A stretch of 25,001 bases of DNA from IMG/VR virus record IMGVR_UViG_3300043119_000061, positions 1-25,001 of that record, one strand, 5' to 3'. Positions 16,897-24,649 of this stretch are shown piece after piece. This stretch comes from a virus. The notes under the pieces were generated by a model. It worked only from the letters and a program-made list of their open reading frames with translations, ran no database searches and had not been told where the DNA came from. Position 1 is the stretch's first letter. Each line of letters opens with the position of its first letter. The translations under genes and the position numbers were made by a program.

Positions 16897-18710
16897 TGCG
16901 GGGGCATAGCCATTGTAGCAGGTTGTGCAGCTTGGCTACCTTGTGGTCCCGGAGGTGCTCCAGGAATCTGGTTGGCAGGTGTTCCCTTATCCATGAGGAT
17001 TTGCTGACCAGTAGACTGCATTTCTTGCGTCTCAATCGACTCCATAACACGGATGTTATCTTCGACGAGATCATAATGTTCAAAACCAAGCAGGGTTTCA
17101 ATGAGATCAGCCATACGTTTACCAGAGAAGTGAACATTGACAGATGGGTCTTGGTAAAGAGCAGAAGCAGACAGTTGGGTCAGGTTCTGCAGCATGTTAG
17201 CATTACGAGCAAAACGACGAGCACCAATGGGACGGAGCTTACCAACAGCCACGATATCATCACGGGTAACCGTGAGGAACGAATCAAAGTTAAAGTCTTC
17301 GTCTTCTACGCGAATGGTCTCAGCAAGACCAATGTTACGGCGAGCAGCTTCAAACATGGCATTCAGCGCGGGTTCCATGAAGACTTCTTCAAAGTACGCT
17401 GTTTTGTTAATAAAGACCTTGTTGCGGGCTTGGTCCATGATCTGGACCTCGTAGGCAGTCTTCTCACCAGGAGTGCGGAAACCAGTGGACTCAGCAGGAG
17501 CGCCAGCCATCATTTCCATTTTCTGTTCATACATGGCAATCTGCGTATCGAGGTGCAGAATTGTTGAGTCAGGGTGCATGAACTCTACATCACCTTCCTC
17601 GGAGACATAGATACGCTCGTTAGGTCCATAATTGAAATGCTCAACCGCCCCTTTGATTTTGAGGACAGGTTGGACAATCATGTCCATGCCGTCAGCCTTA
17701 GTATTTTCCAAGTGGTTAATGCGATACTGCATCCCCACAATGTTATCAAGCGGACCCATAGCGTAAAGGTTGTCCGGCCTGACTCTCCAACCAGCATGGA
17801 AGAACGGGGCCTTCCCAAACCAATTGTTTAATTCTACTTTGCGAATAATGTAGCAGCGATCAACCACAGTGATGCAGTGATTACGATAAAGTTTATCTTC
17901 ATCTTTGTCATAAATATCTCCGTAGAAGTCTAATAGTTCTACGGTGTCTGAATTCAGATACTCTTCCCAAGAACTAAAACCATCAACCTCAAACTGGGAG
18001 TTCTTGTCTACTTGACCCATTGAAGTAGTAGCTTTTTTACGAAGAGCTGTGACTTTCTTAAACACATCTTCGAGATAGGCTTTCTCCGGGTTATCTTCGA
18101 TCATTGCACGAAGATCGCCCAAAGTCATCAGGGATCGGATAATTTTAGGAGTATCTTCAAATCGAGCAGCAGTAGGATCAAACACGATATCTTCAGGGCT
18201 AATGCGAACCAGTCGAGGCCCCACATAGACTTGGTGTGTTTCACCCGAGTTCTCATTTTTTACTTTCTGGTTTCGGTATTCAATAGTGGCAAAACAATTA
18301 CCATAATCAATAAAGTCCAGAATACACTTGTTGAGTTCAACATTGAATTTGCTCTGACGGAGTTTGTTACGCATATACGCCGTGATGACGTTACGTTTTT
18401 CTTTGGTTTGGCTAGATTCGTCATCGCCCTCCCATGTGATAGCATTATCATTGGGGTAAAGGGCGGCGATGTAGTTAGCATAGAGTACATCACGAATCTG
18501 ACAGATTTTTGGAATGTGAACAGAGTTCTTCCAAGGGAGGTTACCCATGGAGGTCGTGCGAGTATCCGTAGCGAAGATGTAGTTACGAAGTTCTTTTACA
18601 ATCTGCTTCCAACCACTACGACGGGACTCCCATTCGACAAAGCGCATGGCAATGTTGTTTGCCAGACGATCACCATCAGCCCATTCCTGAAAATCAATTG
18701 TTTCGCTCAT
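16893..18710 (-). CDS. Portal (head-tail connector) protein
   Basis: 605 aa. The N-terminal part contains WKQIVKELRNYIFATDTRTT and NLPWKNSVHIPKICQIRDVLYANYIAALYPND, followed by DYGNCFATIEYRNQ and the strongly portal-like LVRISPEDIVFDPTAARFEDTPKIIRS. The middle carries GPLDNIVGMQYRINHLENTKADGMDMIVQP, and the long helical region has GFRTPGEKTAYEVQIMDQ. The C-terminus is Pro/Gln/Ala-rich and probably disordered. The start overlaps the terminase stop by ATGA. The product forms the dodecameric ring through which DNA is packaged and released. It is somewhat longer than T7 gp8 (536 aa). The assignment is secure from motif order and neighbours. Confidence 0.92.
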   Translation of the reverse strand: MSETIDFQEWADGDRLANNIAMRFVEWESRRSGWKQIVKELRNYIFATDTRTTSMGNLPWKNSVHIPKICQIRDVLYANYIAALYPNDNAITWEGDDESSQTKEKRNVITAYMRNKLRQSKFNVELNKCILDFIDYGNCFATIEYRNQKVKNENSGETHQVYVGPRLVRISPEDIVFDPTAARFEDTPKIIRSLMTLGDLRAMIEDNPEKAYLEDVFKKVTALRKKATTSMGQVDKNSQFEVDGFSSWEEYLNSDTVELLDFYGDIYDKDEDKLYRNHCITVVDRCYIIRKVELNNWFGKAPFFHAGWRVRPDNLYAMGPLDNIVGMQYRINHLENTKADGMDMIVQPVLKIKGAVEHFNYGPNERIYVSEEGDVEFMHPDSTILHLDTQIAMYEQKMEMMAGAPAESTGFRTPGEKTAYEVQIMDQARNKVFINKTAYFEEVFMEPALNAMFEAARRNIGLAETIRVEDEDFNFDSFLTVTRDDIVAVGKLRPIGARRFARNANMLQNLTQLSASALYQDPSVNVHFSGKRMADLIETLLGFEHYDLVEDNIRVMESIETQEMQSTGQQILMDKGTPANQIPGAPPGPQGSQAAQPATMAMPPQ

Positions 18711-20296
18711 CTACCGCCTAAGCCTCCAAACCGAGGATGGCCAGATAATTGGAATATGTTTGTGTCAATGTTACTCGCTATATTTCTTGAGGGGGCTACT
18801 GCGTATTGCATGGCATTAGCCACAGCGTCTTTGCAGTCATCGTGAGGAGGGAACTGAAGAACCAGCTCATCTTCCAGTGTTTGGATATTGCCGTGTCTAG
18901 CATGCCAGACGTGGTTGTTCATGTAACGGGGGTCAAGGATAGCCTTGAGACGTTCTTGCTTAGTACCATCGTGTTTAGTCGGTTTGACCTCTTCGATGGA
19001 GAGCATAATGCCATTGGGCTTCAGGTAGGATTCTTTAAGTTCATTAATAAGGGGGACTGCACCCGAAACGGCTTCAGCAATTAGCTTTTTGAAGTCCCAT
19101 TTACGATGTAATTCAAGTAGGTGTTCAAAGTGCTCTTTAATGGACCGGGTCTTGTACCTGTCCACTTCCAGAACGTAGTAATTGCGGTCCGAGTCAATCC
19201 CAACAATAGCAATAGCCGTATAGTCTGAGCGGATAGATAGAGTGTAACTAAAGTCAACAGCGGCAGTAATATTAATACGTTTACCATTTATATACCAATA
19301 ACCAGCAGAGTGTTTTAAATGAAGGGGGTCAAAATATTGGAAGTATGACCTAGAGATAGCACCTTCAGTTGCGGCATTGGGCTTGTTGTAGTACTGAGCA
19401 AAAAATTGGGTTTTGTCTAAGTACTTGGCAAATTTAGTCTGCCAAATCTTCTGATCAAATCCATACCATTTGCCGTCTTCACGCTGTTGACGGGGCCACA
19501 GGAATTGACCTGTGCCATCACCACGATCTTCTACTTCACGTTCAAATACTTCATAGACGGGTTCCTTATCTAGTTCATTACCTTCGTCGTCGAAGATACT
19601 GACAGTCATGGTCAGCATTTCGTTATAGAGGTCTTTAGGGTGGTAACGGGTACCAACAACTACTTCACGGGCCTCAGCGCCTTCGATAGACGCAAGGAAC
19701 GAGTATTGGCGGGCAACCTTGGAGCGCCCTTCTTCAGTATAAGCATTGTCTCCGGTGACTACGTCATCAAGAACAGCAATGTCAAAGTGAAGACCAACGA
19801 TAGAAGTGGTTAGACCGGCGACCATTATTGAGGGATCACGGATGCCTTCTTCCGCACGCTTAGGGTGGTCTACGGCAATTTCCGTAGTGGTCCACCGTTT
19901 ACGCTTACCTTCTTCTTCATTGATCATTTCAGGCCAATAACGCCTATAGATCGATGAAGTCATAATGTCTTTAATGAAACCGAGTTGTTTTTCGGCCAGA
20001 GTCGATGTGTTAGAAATATATAGAATACGTTTAGTCGGGTCTTTAGTAAGTTCCCAGATGGCCAAGAAAGCCGCATAACGGGACTTACAATGATCTCGGG
20101 GCAGGAGGATAAGTTGGTGGTCCGAGCGACTGGACCGGGTCATCCATTGGCACAGTTCCTGGTGGATCATACCAAAGACGTTCTTAGGCACTACCAAACG
20201 AATAAAGTACTCGAGATTGGCTTCAGCAGCCTCTCGAGTTTCCCGAATTTTGCGTTCGGATTCCGTCTCTTCTGTTTTAGTAGTAGTCCTAGCCAC
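18707..20296 (-). CDS. terL: Terminase large subunit (packaging ATPase and nuclease)
   Basis: 529 aa starting at GTG 20296 in a TAGTG overlap with the HNH gene. The ATPase half shows a variant Walker A, LPRDHCKS (65-72, with Lys71), a Walker B IAVLDD (173-178), and the coupling motif GTRYHP (215-220). The RNase H-like nuclease half shows AAVDFSYT with D348, an acidic residue at E408 (LIAEAV), and D487/D490 near the C-terminus (DDCKDAVANA). These are the expected metal-binding positions. The enzyme cuts concatemers and drives DNA into the procapsid. Immediate neighbours are an HNH endonuclease upstream and the portal downstream. The assignment is firm; the packaging type (cos, pac or direct repeat) cannot be told by eye. 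Confidence 0.95.
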   Translation of the reverse strand: MARTTTKTEETESERKIRETREAAEANLEYFIRLVVPKNVFGMIHQELCQWMTRSSRSDHQLILLPRDHCKSRYAAFLAIWELTKDPTKRILYISNTSTLAEKQLGFIKDIMTSSIYRRYWPEMINEEEGKRKRWTTTEIAVDHPKRAEEGIRDPSIMVAGLTTSIVGLHFDIAVLDDVVTGDNAYTEEGRSKVARQYSFLASIEGAEAREVVVGTRYHPKDLYNEMLTMTVSIFDDEGNELDKEPVYEVFEREVEDRGDGTGQFLWPRQQREDGKWYGFDQKIWQTKFAKYLDKTQFFAQYYNKPNAATEGAISRSYFQYFDPLHLKHSAGYWYINGKRINITAAVDFSYTLSIRSDYTAIAIVGIDSDRNYYVLEVDRYKTRSIKEHFEHLLELHRKWDFKKLIAEAVSGAVPLINELKESYLKPNGIMLSIEEVKPTKHDGTKQERLKAILDPRYMNNHVWHARHGNIQTLEDELVLQFPPHDDCKDAVANAMQYAVAPSRNIASNIDTNIFQLSGHPRFGGLGGR

Positions 20297-20571
20297 TATT
20301 TCTTCTTTTTTCTTTTCTTAGCACGATGACCATTAGCGGTCCGGTCGTAGCTTCGATTCTTTGTCTGGGATTGATGTTCTAGATTGCTGGACGACTGGTT
20401 AAAACTATTGTTGTCCTTGTGAGCCACATCTAGGCCATCTCCCGGATGATCCCAACCTTCTCGCTGGGCTTTGCGTCGAGCGTGGTTATTACGGGCTCTG
20501 CGCTTTTTGGATGCTGGCTTAGCCGCATATTTTTTGTCAGCTCTAGTTTGAGCTGGAGTTCTTTTTGGCAT
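20296..20571 (-). CDS. Small HNH endonuclease next to the terminase
   Basis: 91 aa, very basic. It has an HNH core: GDGLDVAHKDNN (about 44-55, with D48, H51 and D53), SSNLEHQS (61-68, with N63) and KNRS (71-74), matching the 'D-h-x-H ... S-N-L ... N-R' pattern of small phage HNH proteins. A Lys/Arg-rich N-terminus and a poly-Lys end should bind DNA. It starts in a TAATG overlap and ends in a TAGTG overlap with the large terminase. In several phages an HNH protein beside TerL is needed for specific genome cutting, so a packaging role is more likely than homing, but homing is not excluded. No zinc-binding Cys pairs are present. Confidence 0.85.
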   Translation of the reverse strand: MPKRTPAQTRADKKYAAKPASKKRRARNNHARRKAQREGWDHPGDGLDVAHKDNNSFNQSSSNLEHQSQTKNRSYDRTANGHRAKKRKKKK

Positions 20572-21272
20572 TAGGGTGTCATCTTTTGAATTTGAGAAGC
20601 TGTAAGGGAGCTTGTAAAGATGCCTACTTTACGAATGTACCCAGTAAACAGCGCTGTGGCCGCCGGACTATTTCCAATAAGCAATCGAGTAGGGTTGGCG
20701 CCAATGGTTACAGAAGTATCCGCAGAGGGCGTGGTGCCGTTTACAGAGTATTGCGAATTGTTAGATTCAATACGCACAGCCGCTTTGTGAATAGTGTTTA
20801 ACGTGTCTGTAATACCACTTCCGTAAGATAGTTGTATTACTGATGCTGTGTATTTTTCGACCCTGATTGCATCGGTACTAGAGATGTAGACAGTGGTATA
20901 CTCTGCGGTTGTGCCGTCATCAATAGTAATAACCCTAGCATTTGCCCCAGAATCCACAGTTCTTACAAACTCTATGTAATATGTAAATGGGTGAGCAAGT
21001 GTAATAGGGATGTCGAGGACGTTAGCAGCACTAGAGATTGCATGCCCATTGCTGGATAGTGCCAGTGTACCAGAAGTTAAGGTGACACCAGCAGTAATAG
21101 TGTCAACATCTACGTTGTTAAAGATGGCACGGTCACGCGTGAAGTCAAACCAGTAGTTAGGAATAGGGCCTCTTAATTCTGTGGCAGCTTGTTGAAAGAG
21201 CGTAGAACCAGAACTACCCGCGAGACGCGAGTTGTTAATTAGACCAACTTCTCCCACAGAATTAAGTAGCAT
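20571..21272 (-). CDS. Putative LamG/concanavalin-like virion protein
   Basis: 233 aa. A WFDFTRDR motif (about 41-48) precedes beta-strand-rich sequence (ITLAHPFTYYIEFVRTVDSG, RVITIDDGTTAEYTTVYIS, HKAAVRIESNNSQYSVNGTTP, PTRLLIGNSPAATALFTGYIRKVGIFTSSLTASQIQ). The last part, small insert 'GYIRKVGIF...LTASQIQ', is the hallmark ending of LamG/concanavalin A-like jelly rolls. Such domains bind sugars and are seen in phage virion proteins. It lies between the terminase subunits with a 2-nt gap from the previous gene and no clear Shine-Dalgarno, so coupling is likely. The fold is inferred from pattern; ligand and virion location are unknown. Confidence 0.72.
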   Translation of the reverse strand: MLLNSVGEVGLINNSRLAGSSGSTLFQQAATELRGPIPNYWFDFTRDRAIFNNVDVDTITAGVTLTSGTLALSSNGHAISSAANVLDIPITLAHPFTYYIEFVRTVDSGANARVITIDDGTTAEYTTVYISSTDAIRVEKYTASVIQLSYGSGITDTLNTIHKAAVRIESNNSQYSVNGTTPSADTSVTIGANPTRLLIGNSPAATALFTGYIRKVGIFTSSLTASQIQKMTP

Positions 21273-21274
21273 TA

Positions 21275-21565
21275 TTAGTATCCAACAGGTGTGATAATCA
21301 GCGAGCCAGCACCAGAGTCTTGAATAACAGCAACCTTATCATTCGGAATCCACTTGATCGTAATCATCGTGTTAGCCGGAAGATATTGATTTCCGCTAGT
21401 CGTGGCGACTGCAGTGGGGGCCAGACCAAATTTGAGCCAGCAATTGGTAGTTGAGACCAACATGATCTCATTAACAATCATTGCGGCAGACAGAGCTGAA
21501 GCACCAGAGACGGCGACAACAACGCTATTTGGGAGATCAAGTTTACGAGTGTTGTCGCTAGCCAT
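21275..21565 (-). CDS. Small beta-rich putative virion protein
   Basis: 96 aa: LDLPNSVVVAVSGASALSAAMIVNEIMLVSTTNCWLKFG ... YLPANTMITIKWIPNDKVAVIQDSGAGSLIITPVGY. This pattern (initial SVVV-sV-sGAS, a Thr/Cys strand, 'lpa....i' and a final 'vavIqdsgaGsLiItpv') occurs in small phage proteins of unknown function thought to decorate heads or fibres. The start is a TAATG overlap with the preceding gene and lacks a Shine-Dalgarno. No membrane segment is seen despite the hydrophobic N-terminal part. The specific function is not known. Confidence 0.72.
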   Translation of the reverse strand: MASDNTRKLDLPNSVVVAVSGASALSAAMIVNEIMLVSTTNCWLKFGLAPTAVATTSGNQYLPANTMITIKWIPNDKVAVIQDSGAGSLIITPVGY

Positions 21566-22074
21566 TAGACAGCAGCCGAGAACGGAGTGGCTTCAACGCC
21601 AGTACCAACCACAACACCGCGAACAGCCCAGTAACCGGCAGCGATATCTTTGACGAAGAGACGTTCGCCAATGGCAACCGATCCGGTCGTGGTACGGTTG
21701 AGGGTAATGGTATCCGAACGAGTCGTAGTGGCGCCAGTCGTGCCAAACGTGGTGGACGAACCATCAGCATTATCAACAACGGTCAGGGCACCCGTGAAAT
21801 ACGTGGTAGCATCCGGAACTTTAACGATATGCGAGTTGGACGTAGCAATCACCGAAGTGGCAATTTCATATTCAATGTTGGAGCCAGTAGCCGTAGGCAG
21901 AGTGACAGTCGAACCAGTGGCGGTATCGAGTAGAATCGTCTTGCCCGCGTGCAGGTTATTCGAGAGCGTGAGAGCGGTACCAGCTGAGACTCGGTCTGTT
22001 TGCCAGTAGCCACCAGCGCGATCAATCAGCTTGTCATCAATTTCATTATAGCGTGTGCGTGAATCAAAGGCCAT
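21565..22074 (-). CDS. Putative abundant virion / decoration protein
   Basis: 169 aa, beta-rich, Thr/Ser/Ala/Val-dominated. It has RAGGYWQTDRVSAGTALTLSNNLHAGKTILLDTATGSTVTLPTATGSN, then TYFTGALTVVDNADGSSTTFGTTGATTTRSDTITLNRTTTGSVAIGERL, and a C-terminus VKDIAAGYWAVRGVVVGTGVEATPFSAAV typical of small phage structural modules. A good AAGGAGG lies about 13 nt before ATG 22074, inside the end of the previous gene. Codon use is closer to the major capsid gene than to the flanking genes, hinting at high expression. A virion role is inferred. It could also be a neck or head-fibre component. Confidence 0.7.
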   Translation of the reverse strand: MAFDSRTRYNEIDDKLIDRAGGYWQTDRVSAGTALTLSNNLHAGKTILLDTATGSTVTLPTATGSNIEYEIATSVIATSNSHIVKVPDATTYFTGALTVVDNADGSSTTFGTTGATTTRSDTITLNRTTTGSVAIGERLFVKDIAAGYWAVRGVVVGTGVEATPFSAAV

Positions 22075-22077
22075 TAG

Positions 22078-22503
22078 TTATTTCTTTCCTCCTTGGACGA
22101 CAGTTAAGCCTGTCATACGGTTAAAATCTTCATTTAATACGTCGATAGCTTTTACTTGTCGTTTAAGCTCGCCAGAGACCTCTTCTTTTGATGGTCTCCC
22201 ACGTTTGGCCCCTGCACCCTCTAGATACTCTCCGTTGGCCAAATACTTGGCTGCATTGAGTGATTGGGCGGAACCTTCCTCTGAGATTTCTTGAATGCGC
22301 TTGAGGGCTTCAGATTTGATTCTGGCTCTCAGTTCATTTTGCCAGTCATCCCAGGAATTCTTAAACCAGCCTTGAGTCAATAGATTTTCAAGACGGGCGT
22401 AGGATTCTAGGTACTTTTCAGCAAACTTAAATCCAGTGGGGTCGTTCAGTTCCAAGAACTTCTCTCGAAGTTCAGGTAAATCTTTTTTTAAATATAGTCG
22501 CAT
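22078..22503 (-). CDS. Probable terminase small subunit
   Basis: 141 aa, charged and helical: YLKKDLPELREKFLELNDPTGFKFAEKYLESYARLENLLTQGWFKNSWDDWQNELRARIKSEALKRIQEISEEGSAQSLNAAKYLANGEYLE, then an AT-hook-like RGRPSKEEV (about 100-108). The layout (N-terminal helical DNA-recognition part, 'sLnAAKyLA' helix, RGRPSKEE) resembles small terminase subunits of several podoviruses, and the gene lies upstream of TerL. ATG follows the spike stop by one base (TAACATG) without a Shine-Dalgarno. The alternative is another DNA-binding regulator. Identification is from pattern and position, not from a unique motif. Confidence 0.6.
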   Translation of the reverse strand: MRLYLKKDLPELREKFLELNDPTGFKFAEKYLESYARLENLLTQGWFKNSWDDWQNELRARIKSEALKRIQEISEEGSAQSLNAAKYLANGEYLEGAGAKRGRPSKEEVSGELKRQVKAIDVLNEDFNRMTGLTVVQGGKK

Positions 22504-22504
22504 G

Positions 22505-24559
22505 TTAGACCGGAGTATTGACTAGGGTGCCCGCACCATCAACCCAAGTGGATGTATCAACAGCGCCAACTGCCCAGACGGGTTTGTTAACGGTAGAATT
22601 CCAAACTTGAGTGCCGGCAGTTTTTTGAGATGTGTTGACAACGTGTGTTTTGTCGTTGAGCTGAGTGCTGGTGAATGAAATATTGTGAATACGCTTCTGA
22701 GCATCAACAATTGTAGTTCCGTACATGTTGAGTCCGACAGAATAGATCAGACCCATGACTTCCGTTATTGTGGTTGAGCCATCTGGGCACAGGAAGAAGT
22801 AACGTCCTGCGGCCATATCGGTGCTGCTAGGGGAAGCAGTACGAATAAAGACGGTATCACGAGCAGCTTCGCGCATGGAACCAGAAGCCTGGGCCAGCCA
22901 GATGTGCCGACCTACTTCATCGTATTGGACAGCGTTAGCTGGGACAGCCGCGGTACCACGGGCTTTTTGCATACCATGAGCAGCACACGAGGCATCGTTT
23001 GAGTATTTAGCGATACTGTCTGTGATGGCTGCATCAGCGACCATATAACGAGAAAGGGTAGTTGCACCCGAAGCAGACTGAGACAGGTTACCCGTTACGT
23101 TCAAGGCAGCGGAAATCTGTACGGCCCTGTCAAGAGTCCAAGTACCAGCGGCGTTGGATTCCAAACCACGTTTAACGTTGGCAGACATGGCCGGTTGAGT
23201 CGCGTATCCGATGTAGGTGTTACCCACGTCGTGCGTAACAAGAGTACCCGTAGATGTCCACGTAAGGACACCTGAGAGGTTTTGAACGTGACGGAAGTTG
23301 TTACCAGTGACAGCAATTTCGAGACCTGCCACAGCAGAAGAGAACTCTGCGAGTTTGATTACTTCAGTACCGTTAAGAGCCGTTCGTGCACAGAAGATGT
23401 CGTTGCCGACGATTGGGCTGGAACCCCAACCTGCTGTAGCAAATTCCATCTTGAGGCCGATAAGGGTGCCAGCGGTTGCTGTAGAACCTTCAGACGTGAT
23501 GTCAATGTGGTTACCGATAACGCGAGTACCGGCACAGAGTTGAAGGTACAGGTTGCCGAGGCCATCAGCCGAGTAGATTTGGTTGGCAATAAACTGAGCA
23601 CCGGCGGAACGTTCGCTACGGATGTTCCAGGTGCCGTTGATCTTACCATTGCCCCAGATGTTGCAGTTCTTGACTTCCCAGTCTGACATTTTGCTGGAGT
23701 GGTCTTTGATGTACAGACCTTCCGAGCCGCAATCAAGGAACGTGCATTTGTCAAAGATGTTGTTGGCCATGTTGCCCGATGCACCAAGAGTGCCATCGCT
23801 GTTGGCAGCAGTGAGAAGAAGGCCATACCTGCGGGCCGACCAGACTTGAACGTTGGTCAGACGAGATTGATAGGTTTTGAGAACAAAGGCATCGCAGTCA
23901 ACGGTTTGGTTTGTGCGGTTGCCGTCGATACGGAAGTTAGAGAACTCAGAGCCATAGGCTGCCCAAGAGGTGTTGGTGATGTAGTGGGAGCTGGCAAGGA
24001 CAAAGGTGTTGGCGTTGTTAGGGAGCTTGAGGATGGACTTGTCGTGTTCCACACCTTCAATGGCGGTATCTTGCGGAAGGCTGAGTGCTTTGCAGTAGAT
24101 GGTAGCAGCGGGGAGCATGAGCTTACCACCGGAGGCAGCGTCGAGGGCTGCTTGCATTTGAGTGGATTGGTCTGCGACAGAGGCAATGTCTACGTAGTCT
24201 GCTGCATAGACAATCTTGGAGCGCGTGGTCATGGACTCGATATTGTCGATCCATTCAGAGGCCGTCTTGGTGACTGCCGTGCCCGAGGTGATATTCTGAC
24301 TGGAGAAGTCAATGGTGACTTCCAGATCGGTTACCAGTGAATCAACATACTGCTTGGTAGCGGCGTTGGAGGGCCCAGTGGGGGTGCCCAGGTTGATGAG
24401 CTGATTGGAGTTCATGTCCAAATCAACTTCCATGGTACCGCCAGCGGACTCGGAGACGGTATCGGCAAAGCCGGCTTCAATGGCGTCGAAGTTGCTATTC
24501 ATCTTTGTGGCGGATGTATAGGCAGATTCGATGTTATCAAGGGTGACGGGAGTGGCCAG
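22505..24559 (-). CDS. Tail spike with right-handed beta-helix (probable non-AUG start)
   Basis: The first ATG is at 24502 (665 aa), but the frame stays open upstream to a TAA at 24574-24572. The extra residues (LATPVTLDNIESAYTSATK) complete a typical fibre N-terminal module that parallels the other tail fibre here. CTG 24559 has AAAGGA with an 8-nt gap, while ATG 24502 has none, so 684 aa from CTG is preferred; ATT 24568 is too close to the site. The anchor VDLDMNSNQLINLGTPTGPSNAATKQYVDSL is followed by a pectate-lyase-like beta-helix with repeated N/G/I strands (NIFDKCTFLDCGSEGLYIKDHSSKMSDWEVKNCNIWGNG, IANQIYSADGLGNLYLQLCAGTRVIGNHIDI). The C-terminal part may trimerise. It is the first gene after the promoter and likely the receptor-binding or capsule-depolymerising spike; catalytic residues are not identified. 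Confidence 0.85.
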   Translation of the reverse strand: MATPVTLDNIESAYTSATKMNSNFDAIEAGFADTVSESAGGTMEVDLDMNSNQLINLGTPTGPSNAATKQYVDSLVTDLEVTIDFSSQNITSGTAVTKTASEWIDNIESMTTRSKIVYAADYVDIASVADQSTQMQAALDAASGGKLMLPAATIYCKALSLPQDTAIEGVEHDKSILKLPNNANTFVLASSHYITNTSWAAYGSEFSNFRIDGNRTNQTVDCDAFVLKTYQSRLTNVQVWSARRYGLLLTAANSDGTLGASGNMANNIFDKCTFLDCGSEGLYIKDHSSKMSDWEVKNCNIWGNGKINGTWNIRSERSAGAQFIANQIYSADGLGNLYLQLCAGTRVIGNHIDITSEGSTATAGTLIGLKMEFATAGWGSSPIVGNDIFCARTALNGTEVIKLAEFSSAVAGLEIAVTGNNFRHVQNLSGVLTWTSTGTLVTHDVGNTYIGYATQPAMSANVKRGLESNAAGTWTLDRAVQISAALNVTGNLSQSASGATTLSRYMVADAAITDSIAKYSNDASCAAHGMQKARGTAAVPANAVQYDEVGRHIWLAQASGSMREAARDTVFIRTASPSSTDMAAGRYFFLCPDGSTTITEVMGLIYSVGLNMYGTTIVDAQKRIHNISFTSTQLNDKTHVVNTSQKTAGTQVWNSTVNKPVWAVGAVDTSTWVDGAGTLVNTPV

Positions 24560-24620
24560 GGGGATAATCCTTTATAATAATATTATATATACATTTAATA
24601 ATTAGTTAGTTATATACTAT

Positions 24621-24632
24621 TGTATATATACA
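24621..24632. repeat. 12-bp perfect palindrome TGTATATATACA in the leader
   Basis: A perfect inverted repeat located about 11-22 bases after the expected transcription start, where a repressor could block elongation. It may also be chance in AT-rich DNA, so operator function is only a suggestion. Confidence 0.4.
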
Positions 24633-24649
24633 GTTCTTCTATAAGAGAT

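Noticed and set aside
23699-24340. 213-codon plus-strand frame opposite the tail spike
   Set aside because: Shadow of the spike coding frame; Val/Gly-rich with no recognisable motif.
24590-24610. Three-codon upstream ORF in the spike leader (ATG TAT ATA TAA)
   Set aside because: No ribosome site and very short in AT-rich DNA; probably chance.
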